DNA of 6,925 bases from an uncultured Selenomonadaceae bacterium. GTDB taxonomy: Bacteria; Bacillota; Negativicutes; Selenomonadales; Selenomonadaceae. Below, in pieces: positions 1 to 6,746 of the stretch. The translations under genes and the position numbers were made by a program. The notes beneath the pieces were generated by a model. The model was given only the letters and a program-made list of their open reading frames with translations, was not told where the DNA came from and did not search any database. Each line of letters begins with the position of its first letter. The first letter of the stretch is position 1. The DNA lies in assembly GCA_905236785.1 (NCBI GenBank), contig CAJOQC010000263.1, positions 1-6,925 of the forward strand, read 5' to 3'.

Positions 1-19
1 CAAATGCAAAAAGTTCAAC

Positions 20-940
20 TTACAATTTTTCCTCTTGCATATGTTCAATCTTTTTCCGCAACTCCATTTCGTTGAGGGTCATAAGAAACTCTATGCCGTA
101 AATTATGGCGGAAGCGATAAACTTGAACCACAGAAAAAGCGCAAACAAACCGAACAACGAACCATAGGCTATGCCCATGTTGGGGATAAGAAGCATACAC
201 CAACTGTATATTGCCGTCATTGCCAGCCAAAAAAACGTCACAACCACCGCCGTCAACGCCGCTTGACGAAAAGGCGGCGTGTAGGTGTGGGGCGCAAATA
301 TGTAAAAGCAGGTCAGCCAAACAACCAAAACGGCAAAAGGCACAATGAAACGCAAAATATCCCAAAGTGTGATAAATGCCGAAGGCAAACCGAGATTTTC
401 GTCAAGATAATGCACTACGGTGTTGCCGAAAACAGGCAAGCCCAACGACAATATTATTACGGTCATCAAGCCGAAGGTGAAAATTATCGCTTTAATATAC
501 ACAAGCAAGTTTTGCTTAATATCGTGCGCCAGCCCTTCGGTATGGGCGTAGTCCAAGCTGTCGGTGGCTCTTGTTAAAATCACCAAGCCCTGCACGAAAC
601 TATACAAGGACACCAAGCCCGTCACCCACATCCACAAAGAACTTCGGGAGGATACAACACGCCTTATGTCGGCGATTAAAGGACCTGCCATGCGGTCGGG
701 CATATATGTGGCAATCATGCCGTAAAGCGTATCGATTTGCGTTGCCATGACGAACAACATGACATTGACCAAAAACACCAAAAAAGGGATAAACCCCTGC
801 AAAAAATAGTATGTCGTGCCGGAGGCCATATCAAACCAACTGCTGATGCGATGATACCCGCTCAAACGTTGATAGAAAAATATTATCATCTGCCATATCG
901 GCGACAATCGTTGCAATGTCTTTTGCACTAACTTGTCCAT
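20..940 (-). CDS. YihY/virulence factor BrkB family inner-membrane protein
   Basis: This 306-residue polytopic membrane protein belongs to the YihY/BrkB family, whose molecular role is not settled (older 'ribonuclease BN' labels are wrong). The sequence shows about six hydrophobic segments, near residues 44-66, 100-124, 148-172, 190-214, 226-250 and 256-280. The C-terminal part carries the family-like pattern YGSLFGLFALFLWFKF (259-274) followed by an IYGIEF segment, and the protein ends in a charged tail. Length fits the family. The ATG is preceded by AGAGGA (951-956) with a 10-nt spacer, which supports this start. It lies 39 nt after rsmB with no terminator between, so it is probably the last gene seen of the same transcript. 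Its stop codon is 19 nt from the window edge, so what follows is unknown. The family call is fairly sure; no specific function is claimed. Confidence 0.88.
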   Translation of the reverse strand: MDKLVQKTLQRLSPIWQMIIFFYQRLSGYHRISSWFDMASGTTYYFLQGFIPFLVFLVNVMLFVMATQIDTLYGMIATYMPDRMAGPLIADIRRVVSSRSSLWMWVTGLVSLYSFVQGLVILTRATDSLDYAHTEGLAHDIKQNLLVYIKAIIFTFGLMTVIILSLGLPVFGNTVVHYLDENLGLPSAFITLWDILRFIVPFAVLVVWLTCFYIFAPHTYTPPFRQAALTAVVVTFFWLAMTAIYSWCMLLIPNMGIAYGSLFGLFALFLWFKFIASAIIYGIEFLMTLNEMELRKKIEHMQEEKL

Positions 941-979
941 GGTTTGCCCGTCCTCTTTTCGCGTTATGGGAACAGCTCG

Positions 980-2326
980 TCATTCCTTGTCTTTTCTCAT
1001 ACACGCGATAAAAAATCCGTCGGTGTTGTGCCTGTGGGGGTAGAGCCGTATGACTTTATCTCCGTCGGCAATTTTTTTCGGCAAATTTTCGTCTGCGTCG
1101 ATAAGAACAAAATTTTCGTTCTCCGCCAAAAAACTTTTTACCACGCCCAGGTTTTCAGCATCTTCCACGGTGCAGGTGGAATAAACCAATTTTCCCCCGA
1201 CTTTCAACGTTTGCGCCGCCTTGGTTAAAATTTTCCTTTGAAGCGGCGGAAATTTTTTTAGGTCGTCAAGGCTTTTGTTGTGCCGCAAATCAGCCTTATG
1301 CCCCAATACGCCAAGGCCGGAGCATGGCGCGTCAACCAAAACAACATCCGCCGCGTCGGCGTAATTTTTGTACAGTTCGCGGGCATCGACAAGTAACGTT
1401 TCTATTATGTCGATGCCAAGGCGTTTGGCGTTGTCGTTTATCAGTTTTAGTTTATGCTCGTAAATATCCGCCGCGACAATTTTTCCTTTGTTGCCCATTA
1501 TTTCTGCCATATGAGTTGCTTTGCCCCCCGGCGCGGCGCAAGCGTCTATGACAAAATCTCCGCTCTTTGGCGCGGCAACGCGAGCAACAAGCATGGAGCT
1601 TTCGCTCTGCACATAACAAAGGCCGTCGCGAAGGGGCGAAAAGCCCTTTAAGCCCCCCGCATTTTCGCAGACAATTCCCTCGGCGGCAATTTCCGACGGG
1701 CGGCAGACCACGCCCATGGCGGCAAGTTTTTCCGTCAGTTCTTCGCGGGAAATTTTTAAGGCGTTGGCGCGAAGTGTCAATTTCGGTTCGCGGTTAAAAT
1801 ATTCAAGCATCTGCGCCGTTTCCTCCGCGCCGAAAGTGTCGCACCAATGCTCGACGAGCCACTGCGGCGCAAAATAACGAAACGCCAGCCGCTCCCCGAC
1901 GGGTCGTTTTTCGTCCGCCATATCCGCCAAAATTTCCTCTTTGCCCCGCGCCATGTTCCTCAAAACGGCATTGACAAACTTCACCGTGCCGAGGTGAGCG
2001 TATTTTTTGGCAATATTTACCGTTTCGTTGACGGCGGCGGAAGGCGGCACTTTGTCCATGAAAAAAATTTGATACGCACCTTCTTTCAAGAGGGCGCGTA
2101 TCATTGGCGGAATTTTATTCTGCGGGCGGCTCACAAATTTTTTTATGATAAAATCAACGGTGTCCGTCGCCTTTATCGAGCCGTAGACAAGTTCCGTCAA
2201 AAATCGTCGGTCGCGGTCGTCAAACTTCGCGCCCTCTATGGCCTTGGCAAGGGCGATGTTGGCATACGCCCCCTTATCCGTAACTTCGGCGATTATTTTT
2301 GCCGCCGTCTCCCGCACTTTATCCAT
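980..2326 (-). CDS. rsmB: 16S rRNA (cytosine(967)-C(5))-methyltransferase RsmB
   Basis: RsmB transfers a methyl group from S-adenosylmethionine to C5 of cytosine 967 (E. coli numbering) of 16S rRNA. With the chosen start it has 448 residues, close to the family's usual length. Residues about 1-130 form the helical NusB-like RNA-binding domain. The Rossmann methyltransferase domain follows, with SAM motif I DACAAPGGK (260-268), motif IV DAPCSG (332-337, Cys335 for product release) and motif VI STCT (383-386, catalytic Cys385). The C-terminus has the typical RLYPHRHNTDGFF. An in-frame ATG seven codons upstream exists, but I prefer 2326 because GGGAGAG (2331-2337) sits just before it and the family begins near the KVRETAAKII helix. 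The start overlaps the end of the DUF116 gene by 8 nt, which suggests translational coupling. All catalytic residues are present. Confidence 0.96.
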   Translation of the reverse strand: MDKVRETAAKIIAEVTDKGAYANIALAKAIEGAKFDDRDRRFLTELVYGSIKATDTVDFIIKKFVSRPQNKIPPMIRALLKEGAYQIFFMDKVPPSAAVNETVNIAKKYAHLGTVKFVNAVLRNMARGKEEILADMADEKRPVGERLAFRYFAPQWLVEHWCDTFGAEETAQMLEYFNREPKLTLRANALKISREELTEKLAAMGVVCRPSEIAAEGIVCENAGGLKGFSPLRDGLCYVQSESSMLVARVAAPKSGDFVIDACAAPGGKATHMAEIMGNKGKIVAADIYEHKLKLINDNAKRLGIDIIETLLVDARELYKNYADAADVVLVDAPCSGLGVLGHKADLRHNKSLDDLKKFPPLQRKILTKAAQTLKVGGKLVYSTCTVEDAENLGVVKSFLAENENFVLIDADENLPKKIADGDKVIRLYPHRHNTDGFFIACMRKDKE

Positions 2327-3167
2327 TTTTCTCTCCCGTTTTGTCATCTTTGGGCAAAATTATACTTTGAAGGATGCGACGCACTTCTTCCATGTCAACC
2401 TTCGTATTGTAACATGGCCCGTTGGGGCGAATGTTTAGCACGCCCACGGCGGGCAAAGGGTAAACGTCCCTTATGCCGCTCATCAAGTCCCGCTCGCAAG
2501 CCACGGCCAAAACAGCCTTGGGGCGAGCCTCCTTCACCATTTGCCGCGCCAACGTGCCTCCCGTGGCCACCAAAAAGCGAAAGCCAAGCTCGTCGGAAAG
2601 TTTCATCAAATCGCCGATGTTGCACCCGCCGCATCTTTTGCAGTTGTTGGGGTCGCGGGTTATCTTGTGGGGGCATGACGCAAGTTGCAAACAATGGGGT
2701 GTAATGACAAGCAATCTTTCGGCAGCAACGCGAATGTTGCGCCTGGCAAAAAGCACGTTGCTGACAGCCACAAAAGAGCCTTCCACCTGCCGCCTTTTCA
2801 CCCCGAACAATTTGCCTAAAGCCACCGACAGGGGGAAAAGAAAATTTATCAACCGATAGGTATATTTTTCCCCCGCCGACCAAGAAGGCAAATTCTCCAC
2901 CGCCAAAACAAGGTTTATAATGCACAAAAAGGCCACGCCGACAACAAACGCGCCGACTGCGCCCAAAACAGCCGGCAAATGCCCGTTTATCTCCGCAAGA
3001 CCCAAACGCCCTATGCGCCACATAACAAAAAGAATTGCGGAAAAAACCGTTGCGGCCAAAAGCAAAAGGCCGATAAAAAGCCGCTTTTTCGGCCGCGCCG
3101 CCGCTATCGCCTCGTCCACGTTCTTAAACTCGCTTATGTTTTTGGGCAATGCTCCCGTCGGTGTCAA
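2319..3167 (-). CDS. DUF116 domain membrane protein with cysteine cluster
   Basis: This 282-residue protein matches the DUF116 family, which has no established function. Two membrane segments lie near residues 28-50 and 66-90. A soluble domain follows with a cysteine cluster: HCLQLASC (Cys159, Cys165) and then CKRCGGC (Cys176, Cys179, Cys182), plus Cys224 and Cys252. The spacing looks like an iron-sulfur or zinc site; that is inference. A conserved ATGGTLARQM stretch (201-210) precedes Cys224. The frame stays open upstream to an ATG at 3383, but those first 72 codons lie inside fmt and encode arginine-rich non-family sequence. I therefore choose TTG at 3167: it has AAGGGAG (3177-3183) nine bases upstream, and its bases overlap the fmt stop in the coupled arrangement TTGA. 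The gene ends inside rsmB by 8 nt. Its place between fmt and rsmB hints at a link with translation, but no reaction can be named. Confidence 0.87.
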   Translation of the reverse strand: MTPTGALPKNISEFKNVDEAIAAARPKKRLFIGLLLLAATVFSAILFVMWRIGRLGLAEINGHLPAVLGAVGAFVVGVAFLCIINLVLAVENLPSWSAGEKYTYRLINFLFPLSVALGKLFGVKRRQVEGSFVAVSNVLFARRNIRVAAERLLVITPHCLQLASCPHKITRDPNNCKRCGGCNIGDLMKLSDELGFRFLVATGGTLARQMVKEARPKAVLAVACERDLMSGIRDVYPLPAVGVLNIRPNGPCYNTKVDMEEVRRILQSIILPKDDKTGEKNG

Positions 3168-4117
3168 TTTTTTGCGCTCCCTTCGGTCACAAATTTTGCC
3201 GGCAAAGAAATTCCTCCGCCGTTGATAAAATCCTTGGCGGTCATTTTCTTTCTGCCGGCCGCTTGCAATTTTACAATTTCCAACACGCCGCTCCCCGTTG
3301 CCACAAACAGGCCATTTTTGTCGGCGCGCAGGACTTCGCCTGGTTCGCCTTGCTCGGCAAAATCGGCAACCTTCGTCTGCCATATCTTAAATTGATTTTC
3401 TCCCAAAAAGGCCAAAGCGGCCATGGTGTCTATTCCCCGCACCAGATTATGAATTTTTGCGGCAGGTTTTGACCAGTCGATCAAACGGGTTTCTTTTTTT
3501 ATCATGGGAGCGTAAGTGCTTTCTTCGTCCTTTTGCTTTTCCCGCTTTAACTCGCCGTTTTTTAATTGCGCCAACGTCTGTATAAGAAGTTTTGCCCCCG
3601 CCGCGCTCAGTTTGTCATGAAGCTCCGAAAAGGTCATATCTTCCGTAACGGCTATTTTTTCCTTCAGCAACATATCCCCGGTGTCCAAGCCTTCGTCCAT
3701 GAACATGGTGGTAACGCCCGTTTCCGTTTCGCCGTTTATTATGCACCGTTGCATGGGCGCAGCCCCACGATAGCGCGGCAAAAGCGACGCATGGACGTTG
3801 ATGCACCCCAAAGGCGGCAATTCCAACACACTTTTGGGTAAAATCTGCCCAAAGGCCACCACAACAATTAAATCCGGCTTTAACCCCCGCAAAACCTCCG
3901 CAAAATTCCCTTCCCGCAATTTCGACGGCTGATAAACGGGAATATTATTCGCTTGGGCAAAGACCTTCACCGGCGGCGGCAAGAGTTTTTGCCCCCGTCC
4001 TTTGGGCTTGTCGGGCTGGGTAACCGCCGCAATCACCGTTGTTTTTTCCGTCAGTTCCCGAAGGCATGGCACGGCAAAATCCGGCGTACCCATGAAAATT
4101 ATTCGCAAATTTTTCAT
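3164..4117 (-). CDS. fmt: Methionyl-tRNA formyltransferase
   Basis: Fmt formylates the amino group of Met on initiator tRNA using 10-formyltetrahydrofolate, producing the fMet-tRNA used to start bacterial protein synthesis. The 317 residues match the usual length. The N-terminal Rossmann-type domain starts with IIFMGTPDFAVP (6-17). The folate-binding signature SLLPRYRGAAP (111-121) follows NVH, giving catalytic Asn107 and His109; Asp145 in GLDTGD completes the triad, one position later than E. coli Asn106/His108/Asp144. The C-terminal tRNA-binding OB-fold domain covers roughly 205-317, including the LIDWSKPAAKIHNLVRGI segment. The ATG overlaps the def stop as ATGA (4 nt); the nearest purine-rich site, AGAGG, is about 13 nt away, so translation probably depends on coupling with def. 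Its own stop overlaps the DUF116 start by 4 nt. Nothing is missing or disrupted. Confidence 0.97.
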   Translation of the reverse strand: MKNLRIIFMGTPDFAVPCLRELTEKTTVIAAVTQPDKPKGRGQKLLPPPVKVFAQANNIPVYQPSKLREGNFAEVLRGLKPDLIVVVAFGQILPKSVLELPPLGCINVHASLLPRYRGAAPMQRCIINGETETGVTTMFMDEGLDTGDMLLKEKIAVTEDMTFSELHDKLSAAGAKLLIQTLAQLKNGELKREKQKDEESTYAPMIKKETRLIDWSKPAAKIHNLVRGIDTMAALAFLGENQFKIWQTKVADFAEQGEPGEVLRADKNGLFVATGSGVLEIVKLQAAGRKKMTAKDFINGGGISLPAKFVTEGSAKN

Positions 4118-4578
4118 TTTTTCTTTTTCGCCTCTTTTTTCAGGCTCTTGGCTATATCCGTGAACAAGCGGCCTTCAAGATGGTCGGTTTCATGCTGAAT
4201 ACATCTTGCCAAAAGTCCGTCTGCGGTCATTTTTTGTTTTTTGCCCCGCTTGTTGATAAACTCCACCCGCACTTTTTCGGCGCGTTCCACTTCCCCCGTA
4301 ATATTCGGCACGGAAAGGCAACCTTCGCTGTCGATGACGCAACCTTCCCGCTTTATGATGACGGGGTTTATCATTTCATGCAACCCTTCCCCGACGTCGA
4401 TAACCACCACCCGCAAGGACACGCCCACTTGCGGCGCGGCCAAGCCTACGCCGTCCGAATCGTACATGGTGTCCGCCATATCCGCCATGAGTTTTCTTAT
4501 CTCGCTGTTTACTTCCGTCACCGGCGCGGCAATTTCTTTAAGCACCGGCGCTCCCGCTTTTTTTATTTCCAATACCAT
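4114..4578 (-). CDS. def: Peptide deformylase
   Basis: Def removes the formyl group from the N-terminal methionine of new proteins as they leave the ribosome, reversing the step made by the adjacent fmt product. At 154 residues it has typical length. All three family motifs are intact: motif 1 GVGLAAPQVG (43-52), motif 2 EGCLSVP (85-91, metal-ligand Cys87) and motif 3 HETDH (129-133), with metal ligands His129 and His133 and catalytic Glu130. The active metal is normally Fe(II). The C-terminus is a lysine-rich tail (KKEAKKKK), as in other ribosome-associated deformylases, though that role is inferred here. The ATG has a good site, AAGAGGT (4584-4590), five bases upstream. It is the first gene of the four-gene overlapping block, 35 nt after the amidohydrolase, and may have its own promoter in that gap. 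Confidence 0.97.
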   Translation of the reverse strand: MVLEIKKAGAPVLKEIAAPVTEVNSEIRKLMADMADTMYDSDGVGLAAPQVGVSLRVVVIDVGEGLHEMINPVIIKREGCVIDSEGCLSVPNITGEVERAEKVRVEFINKRGKKQKMTADGLLARCIQHETDHLEGRLFTDIAKSLKKEAKKKK

Positions 4579-4599
4579 GTTTTACCTCTTATTGCTCTC

Positions 4600-4605
4600 A
4601 TTATA
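4600..4605 (-). promoter_or_regulatory. Possible internal promoter (-10 box) in front of def
   Basis: A perfect TATAAT reads on the minus strand in the 35-nt gap between the amidohydrolase and def. Transcription would begin near 4593 and give a leader of about 15 nt containing the def ribosome binding site (4584-4590). No convincing -35 box lies at 15-18 nt: the 17-nt position reads AAACTT, and the best-looking hexamer, TTTACA (4628-4633), is 22 nt away. The box may be chance in AT-rich spacer, or an activator-dependent or weak promoter giving the housekeeping block independence from the upstream genes. Confidence 0.35.
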
Positions 4606-4612
4606 TGTTTTG

Positions 4613-4633
4613 TTTACACTGTAAGTTTGTAAA
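4613..4633. promoter_or_regulatory. Palindrome TTACAGTGTAA, possible operator near the def promoter
   Basis: On the minus strand TTACA-G-TGTAA (4614-4624) is a perfect 5-bp inverted repeat about a central G. It sits inside a wider repeat with TTTACA (4628-4633) and TGTAAA (4613-4618) as arms. It covers the last codons and stop of the amidohydrolase and lies where the -35 region of the putative def promoter would be. That position suits a repressor or activator site, but short AT-rich palindromes are common by chance and half of it is coding. This is a weak call. Confidence 0.2.
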
Positions 4634-5426
4634 TCCGTATTGCGTTTTCAAAAAATACTTTTTCCCAATGCTTTTCGGGAATTATTCTTCTTGTCAGTTC
4701 TATGTAGTCCTCAAGGTTCGCCAAGGGCCAATCCGTGCCGAACATGAGTCGGTCGTAGGCATCAAGGTAATCCAAAAGACCCTTTAATTTTTCAAAGTAA
4801 AATTTATTCCTGCGGCAAAACTCGTCCATGTCGGGGATTTTCCCCTCCAATATCCCCGATAAATCCGCCGTTACGTTGGCGTTTTTCTCCATCACCGCCA
4901 CCGCGTCGGTAAACCATGGCTCGCCGAAATGACACATCACAAAGTTTACCTTGGGAAATTTCGCCGCCGCCTCGTCAATCACCAAAGGATGGGAATATTT
5001 TAGGTAGGCGTTGCTTCCCGCTGTCAGCCCCGTATGCACCGCCACGGGCTTGTCGTACTTTGCCGCAAGTTCATATAAGGGTGACAAAAAATCTTCGTAA
5101 ACGTAAAAATATTGATAACCGGGGTATAACTTCACCCCCACGCAATCGGCGCGGCGCAAATGCTCTTCGATGAGAGAAAGTTTGTTCGCCTCGATATGCA
5201 CCGTCCCTTGTGCGCCGCCTATGCCCACGCAATAGCAAAGGCAGTCGGGGTACTTTACGCCCGTGTTCTCCAAAGGTTCGTTGCCCATGACAACGCCGCC
5301 TTTTATCGACAGGCGTTCATATTCGCCTTTTAGGTGGTTTTCGGTGTTTTCATGCCCTGCGGCAAGGGCTATTCGGTCAAAATAACTTTCGCGCTTAAAA
5401 TGAAGATGCGCGTCGATAATGTTCAT
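4614..5426 (-). CDS. Amidohydrolase-superfamily metal-dependent hydrolase (Amidohydro_2 type)
   Basis: This 270-residue TIM-barrel protein resembles the Amidohydro_2 group, which includes ACMSD-like decarboxylases and various hydrolases; the substrate cannot be read from the sequence. Metal-site residues appear in family order: DAHLH at the end of the first strand (Asp5, His7, His9), a GVKLYPG segment (97-103), HTG (His131), CHFGEPW (His166) and FGTDWP (Asp232). The set is complete, so an active enzyme is likely. The frame is open to an ATG at 5498, but that extension overlaps the glycosyltransferase by 76 nt and would precede the DAHLH strand that normally begins these proteins. The ATG at 5426 has GAGGT (5433-5437) at a good distance and overlaps the previous stop as ATGA. 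The coupling suggests joint expression with the glycosyltransferase. The fold is sure, the specific role unknown. Confidence 0.87.
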   Translation of the reverse strand: MNIIDAHLHFKRESYFDRIALAAGHENTENHLKGEYERLSIKGGVVMGNEPLENTGVKYPDCLCYCVGIGGAQGTVHIEANKLSLIEEHLRRADCVGVKLYPGYQYFYVYEDFLSPLYELAAKYDKPVAVHTGLTAGSNAYLKYSHPLVIDEAAAKFPKVNFVMCHFGEPWFTDAVAVMEKNANVTADLSGILEGKIPDMDEFCRRNKFYFEKLKGLLDYLDAYDRLMFGTDWPLANLEDYIELTRRIIPEKHWEKVFFENAIRIYKLTV

Positions 5427-6646
5427 TTGCCTACCTCGTTTTGCGGCATCGCCAGCAGTAAATTCATAAGTTTCATTGTCTCGCGATAATGCACCCAATC
5501 AAAACTGTTCCTATAGACCTGCGCCAACTTCGGCAACACCCCCTGCGCCGCCCGTACAGCCTGCGCTCGTGTCGCTTCGGAAACAGCAAAGAGCATGGGC
5601 AACGCGGACAAAAACAGTTCCGTTTGCCAAATTTGTTGCCCGGAGCTAAACGCCCTTTCTAATTCCCGCAACGAAATTTTTTCCAGTTCTTCTTTTTGCG
5701 ACGGGCTAAATTGCGCCTTTGTCAGCGCGAAAAAGTAACAAAGAATGTTTTCAATATCCGCCGCGCCTTCGCCTTTTGCCGCCGCCAAAATATCCTCCGT
5801 CGAAACAGTAGGCGGCATTGCGGGCGGGCGTGTGGCAAGATAATCGCGATAACGGATAATTTCGTCGTCGTATACTTCGTTGCGGTCGCCCTTAATAAAT
5901 TCTTCAAAGGGCAATTTGGTGGGGTTGTCGGCGCGGCCTAAACTGCGCCGTTCATGCCACTCTGCAAGAGATTTTGTGAAATAATGATTTATCCGCATGG
6001 TTTCGGCGTTGTTGTTTGGGTTAAACGCCCCCGCCACAATTTTGCCCTTTTCGTCGGCGGCGCGGCAATCGAAAAAGTAATTGCAAAAATGGGGGTTGGA
6101 CACAAATTCCACGGTTCGGGGGTTCACGATTGATTTAACGTGCATATTGCCGCCCGGTGGTGTTCCCACGCCAAAATCGTCGGAGGCACGGCGGCAAAAC
6201 CGCTCCAACACGCCCCGGGACAAATCCTTTTCCTTTTGCCCCGAAGAGCCGAACACCCGCCAATTTATCGTCCACGCCGCCGCCATGGGGAATTTGCCGA
6301 AAAACTCTGCCACCGCCGCAGGTATGTTCTTCCCTCTGCGGGGCAAAATAAACTCGTCGCCGTCGATAATTGCCATGTGACGGCACTCGAAACGATGCCG
6401 CGCTATGGCGTCCATGTAGGCTGGGTTTTGGGCGTTGCCGCCGCCAAAAGGTATATACTGAACCGCGCCGCTTTCTGCATAGGGTCGCAAAATTTCCCGC
6501 GTGTTGTCGTTGCTGTCGTTGTCGTAGATATAAAACTTCGTAACCCCCGCCAAAAGGTGATAGTCGAGCCATTCTTTTATATAGTTGCCTTCGTTTTTGA
6601 CAATGGCAACCACGGCAATATCATGTAAAAAAGGAAAATTTTGCAT
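5423..6646 (-). CDS. Glycosyltransferase family 92-like protein
   Basis: This 407-residue protein looks like a bacterial GT92/Glyco_tranf_2_4 glycosyltransferase (GT-A fold), which would move a sugar from a nucleotide-sugar donor to a glycan, probably a surface polysaccharide; donor and acceptor are unknown. Motifs in order: VAIVKNEGNYIKEWLDYH (13-30), FYIYDNDSNDNT (38-49), the metal-binding DxD as DGDEF (95-99), WRVFGSSG (129-136), KSIVNPR (171-177), NPHF (184-187) and RINHYFTKS (218-226), whose His221 is conserved in the family. No signal peptide or membrane segment is evident, so it should act in the cytoplasm. Residues about 280-407 lie past the catalytic core and look mostly helical, without a domain I recognise. 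The ATG is preceded by GGGGG (6652-6656), a weak site, and lies 26 nt from a good extended -10 box. It is the first gene of the run toward def. Confidence 0.87.
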   Translation of the reverse strand: MQNFPFLHDIAVVAIVKNEGNYIKEWLDYHLLAGVTKFYIYDNDSNDNTREILRPYAESGAVQYIPFGGGNAQNPAYMDAIARHRFECRHMAIIDGDEFILPRRGKNIPAAVAEFFGKFPMAAAWTINWRVFGSSGQKEKDLSRGVLERFCRRASDDFGVGTPPGGNMHVKSIVNPRTVEFVSNPHFCNYFFDCRAADEKGKIVAGAFNPNNNAETMRINHYFTKSLAEWHERRSLGRADNPTKLPFEEFIKGDRNEVYDDEIIRYRDYLATRPPAMPPTVSTEDILAAAKGEGAADIENILCYFFALTKAQFSPSQKEELEKISLRELERAFSSGQQIWQTELFLSALPMLFAVSEATRAQAVRAAQGVLPKLAQVYRNSFDWVHYRETMKLMNLLLAMPQNEVGK

Positions 6647-6671
6647 ACTCGCCCCCGTTGTTTTTTATCGT

Positions 6672-6680
6672 ATTATATCA
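6672..6680 (-). promoter_or_regulatory. Extended -10 promoter for the glycosyltransferase gene
   Basis: The minus strand reads TGATATAAT, a full consensus extended -10 element (TGn followed by TATAAT at 6672-6677). The predicted start is near 6665, giving a leader of about 19 nt. No -35 match is seen 17 nt upstream (GAGCAG, inside the terminator hairpin), which is normal for extended -10 promoters. It follows directly after the terminator of the preceding gene, as expected for a new transcription unit. Confidence 0.6.
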
Positions 6681-6684
6681 CATG

Positions 6685-6732
6685 AAAAAAAAATCTGCTC
6701 GCCGTAAACAAACAAATTTTTACGGCGAGCAG
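6685..6732 (-). terminator. Rho-independent terminator of the upstream partial gene
   Basis: A perfect 14-bp inverted repeat (arms 6695-6708 and 6719-6732, GC-rich core CTGCTCGCCGT, 10-nt loop) is followed, on the minus strand, by A and then nine T (6685-6693). This is a textbook intrinsic terminator for transcription running toward lower coordinates. On the plus strand no T run follows, so it works in one direction only. It ends transcription from the gene whose tail lies at 6859-6925. Confidence 0.9.
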
Positions 6733-6746
6733 TATCAAAAGGAAAC

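Noticed and set aside
35..577. Plus-strand open frame of 180 codons opposite yihY
   Set aside because: It is antisense to a well-supported membrane protein gene, and its translation is low-complexity, rich in Lys, Arg, Gln and His, with no domain.
1847..2704. Long plus-strand open frame (285 codons)
   Set aside because: It lies antisense across rsmB and the DUF116 gene, both with clear family motifs. Its translation is rich in Arg and Cys with no recognisable domain, as expected from the complement of a codon-biased gene.
3168..3383. N-terminal extension of the DUF116 protein to an ATG at 3383
   Set aside because: The extension is wholly inside fmt, encodes arginine-rich sequence unlike the family, and a well-placed TTG with a ribosome binding site exists at 3167.
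4628..4633. TTTACA as the -35 box for the def promoter
   Set aside because: It is 22 nt from TATAAT, well beyond the usual 16-18 nt spacing.
5427..5498. N-terminal extension of the amidohydrolase to an ATG at 5498
   Set aside because: It overlaps the end of the glycosyltransferase gene and puts 24 residues before the DAHLH strand that normally opens this fold. The ATG at 5426 has a better site and the typical ATGA overlap.
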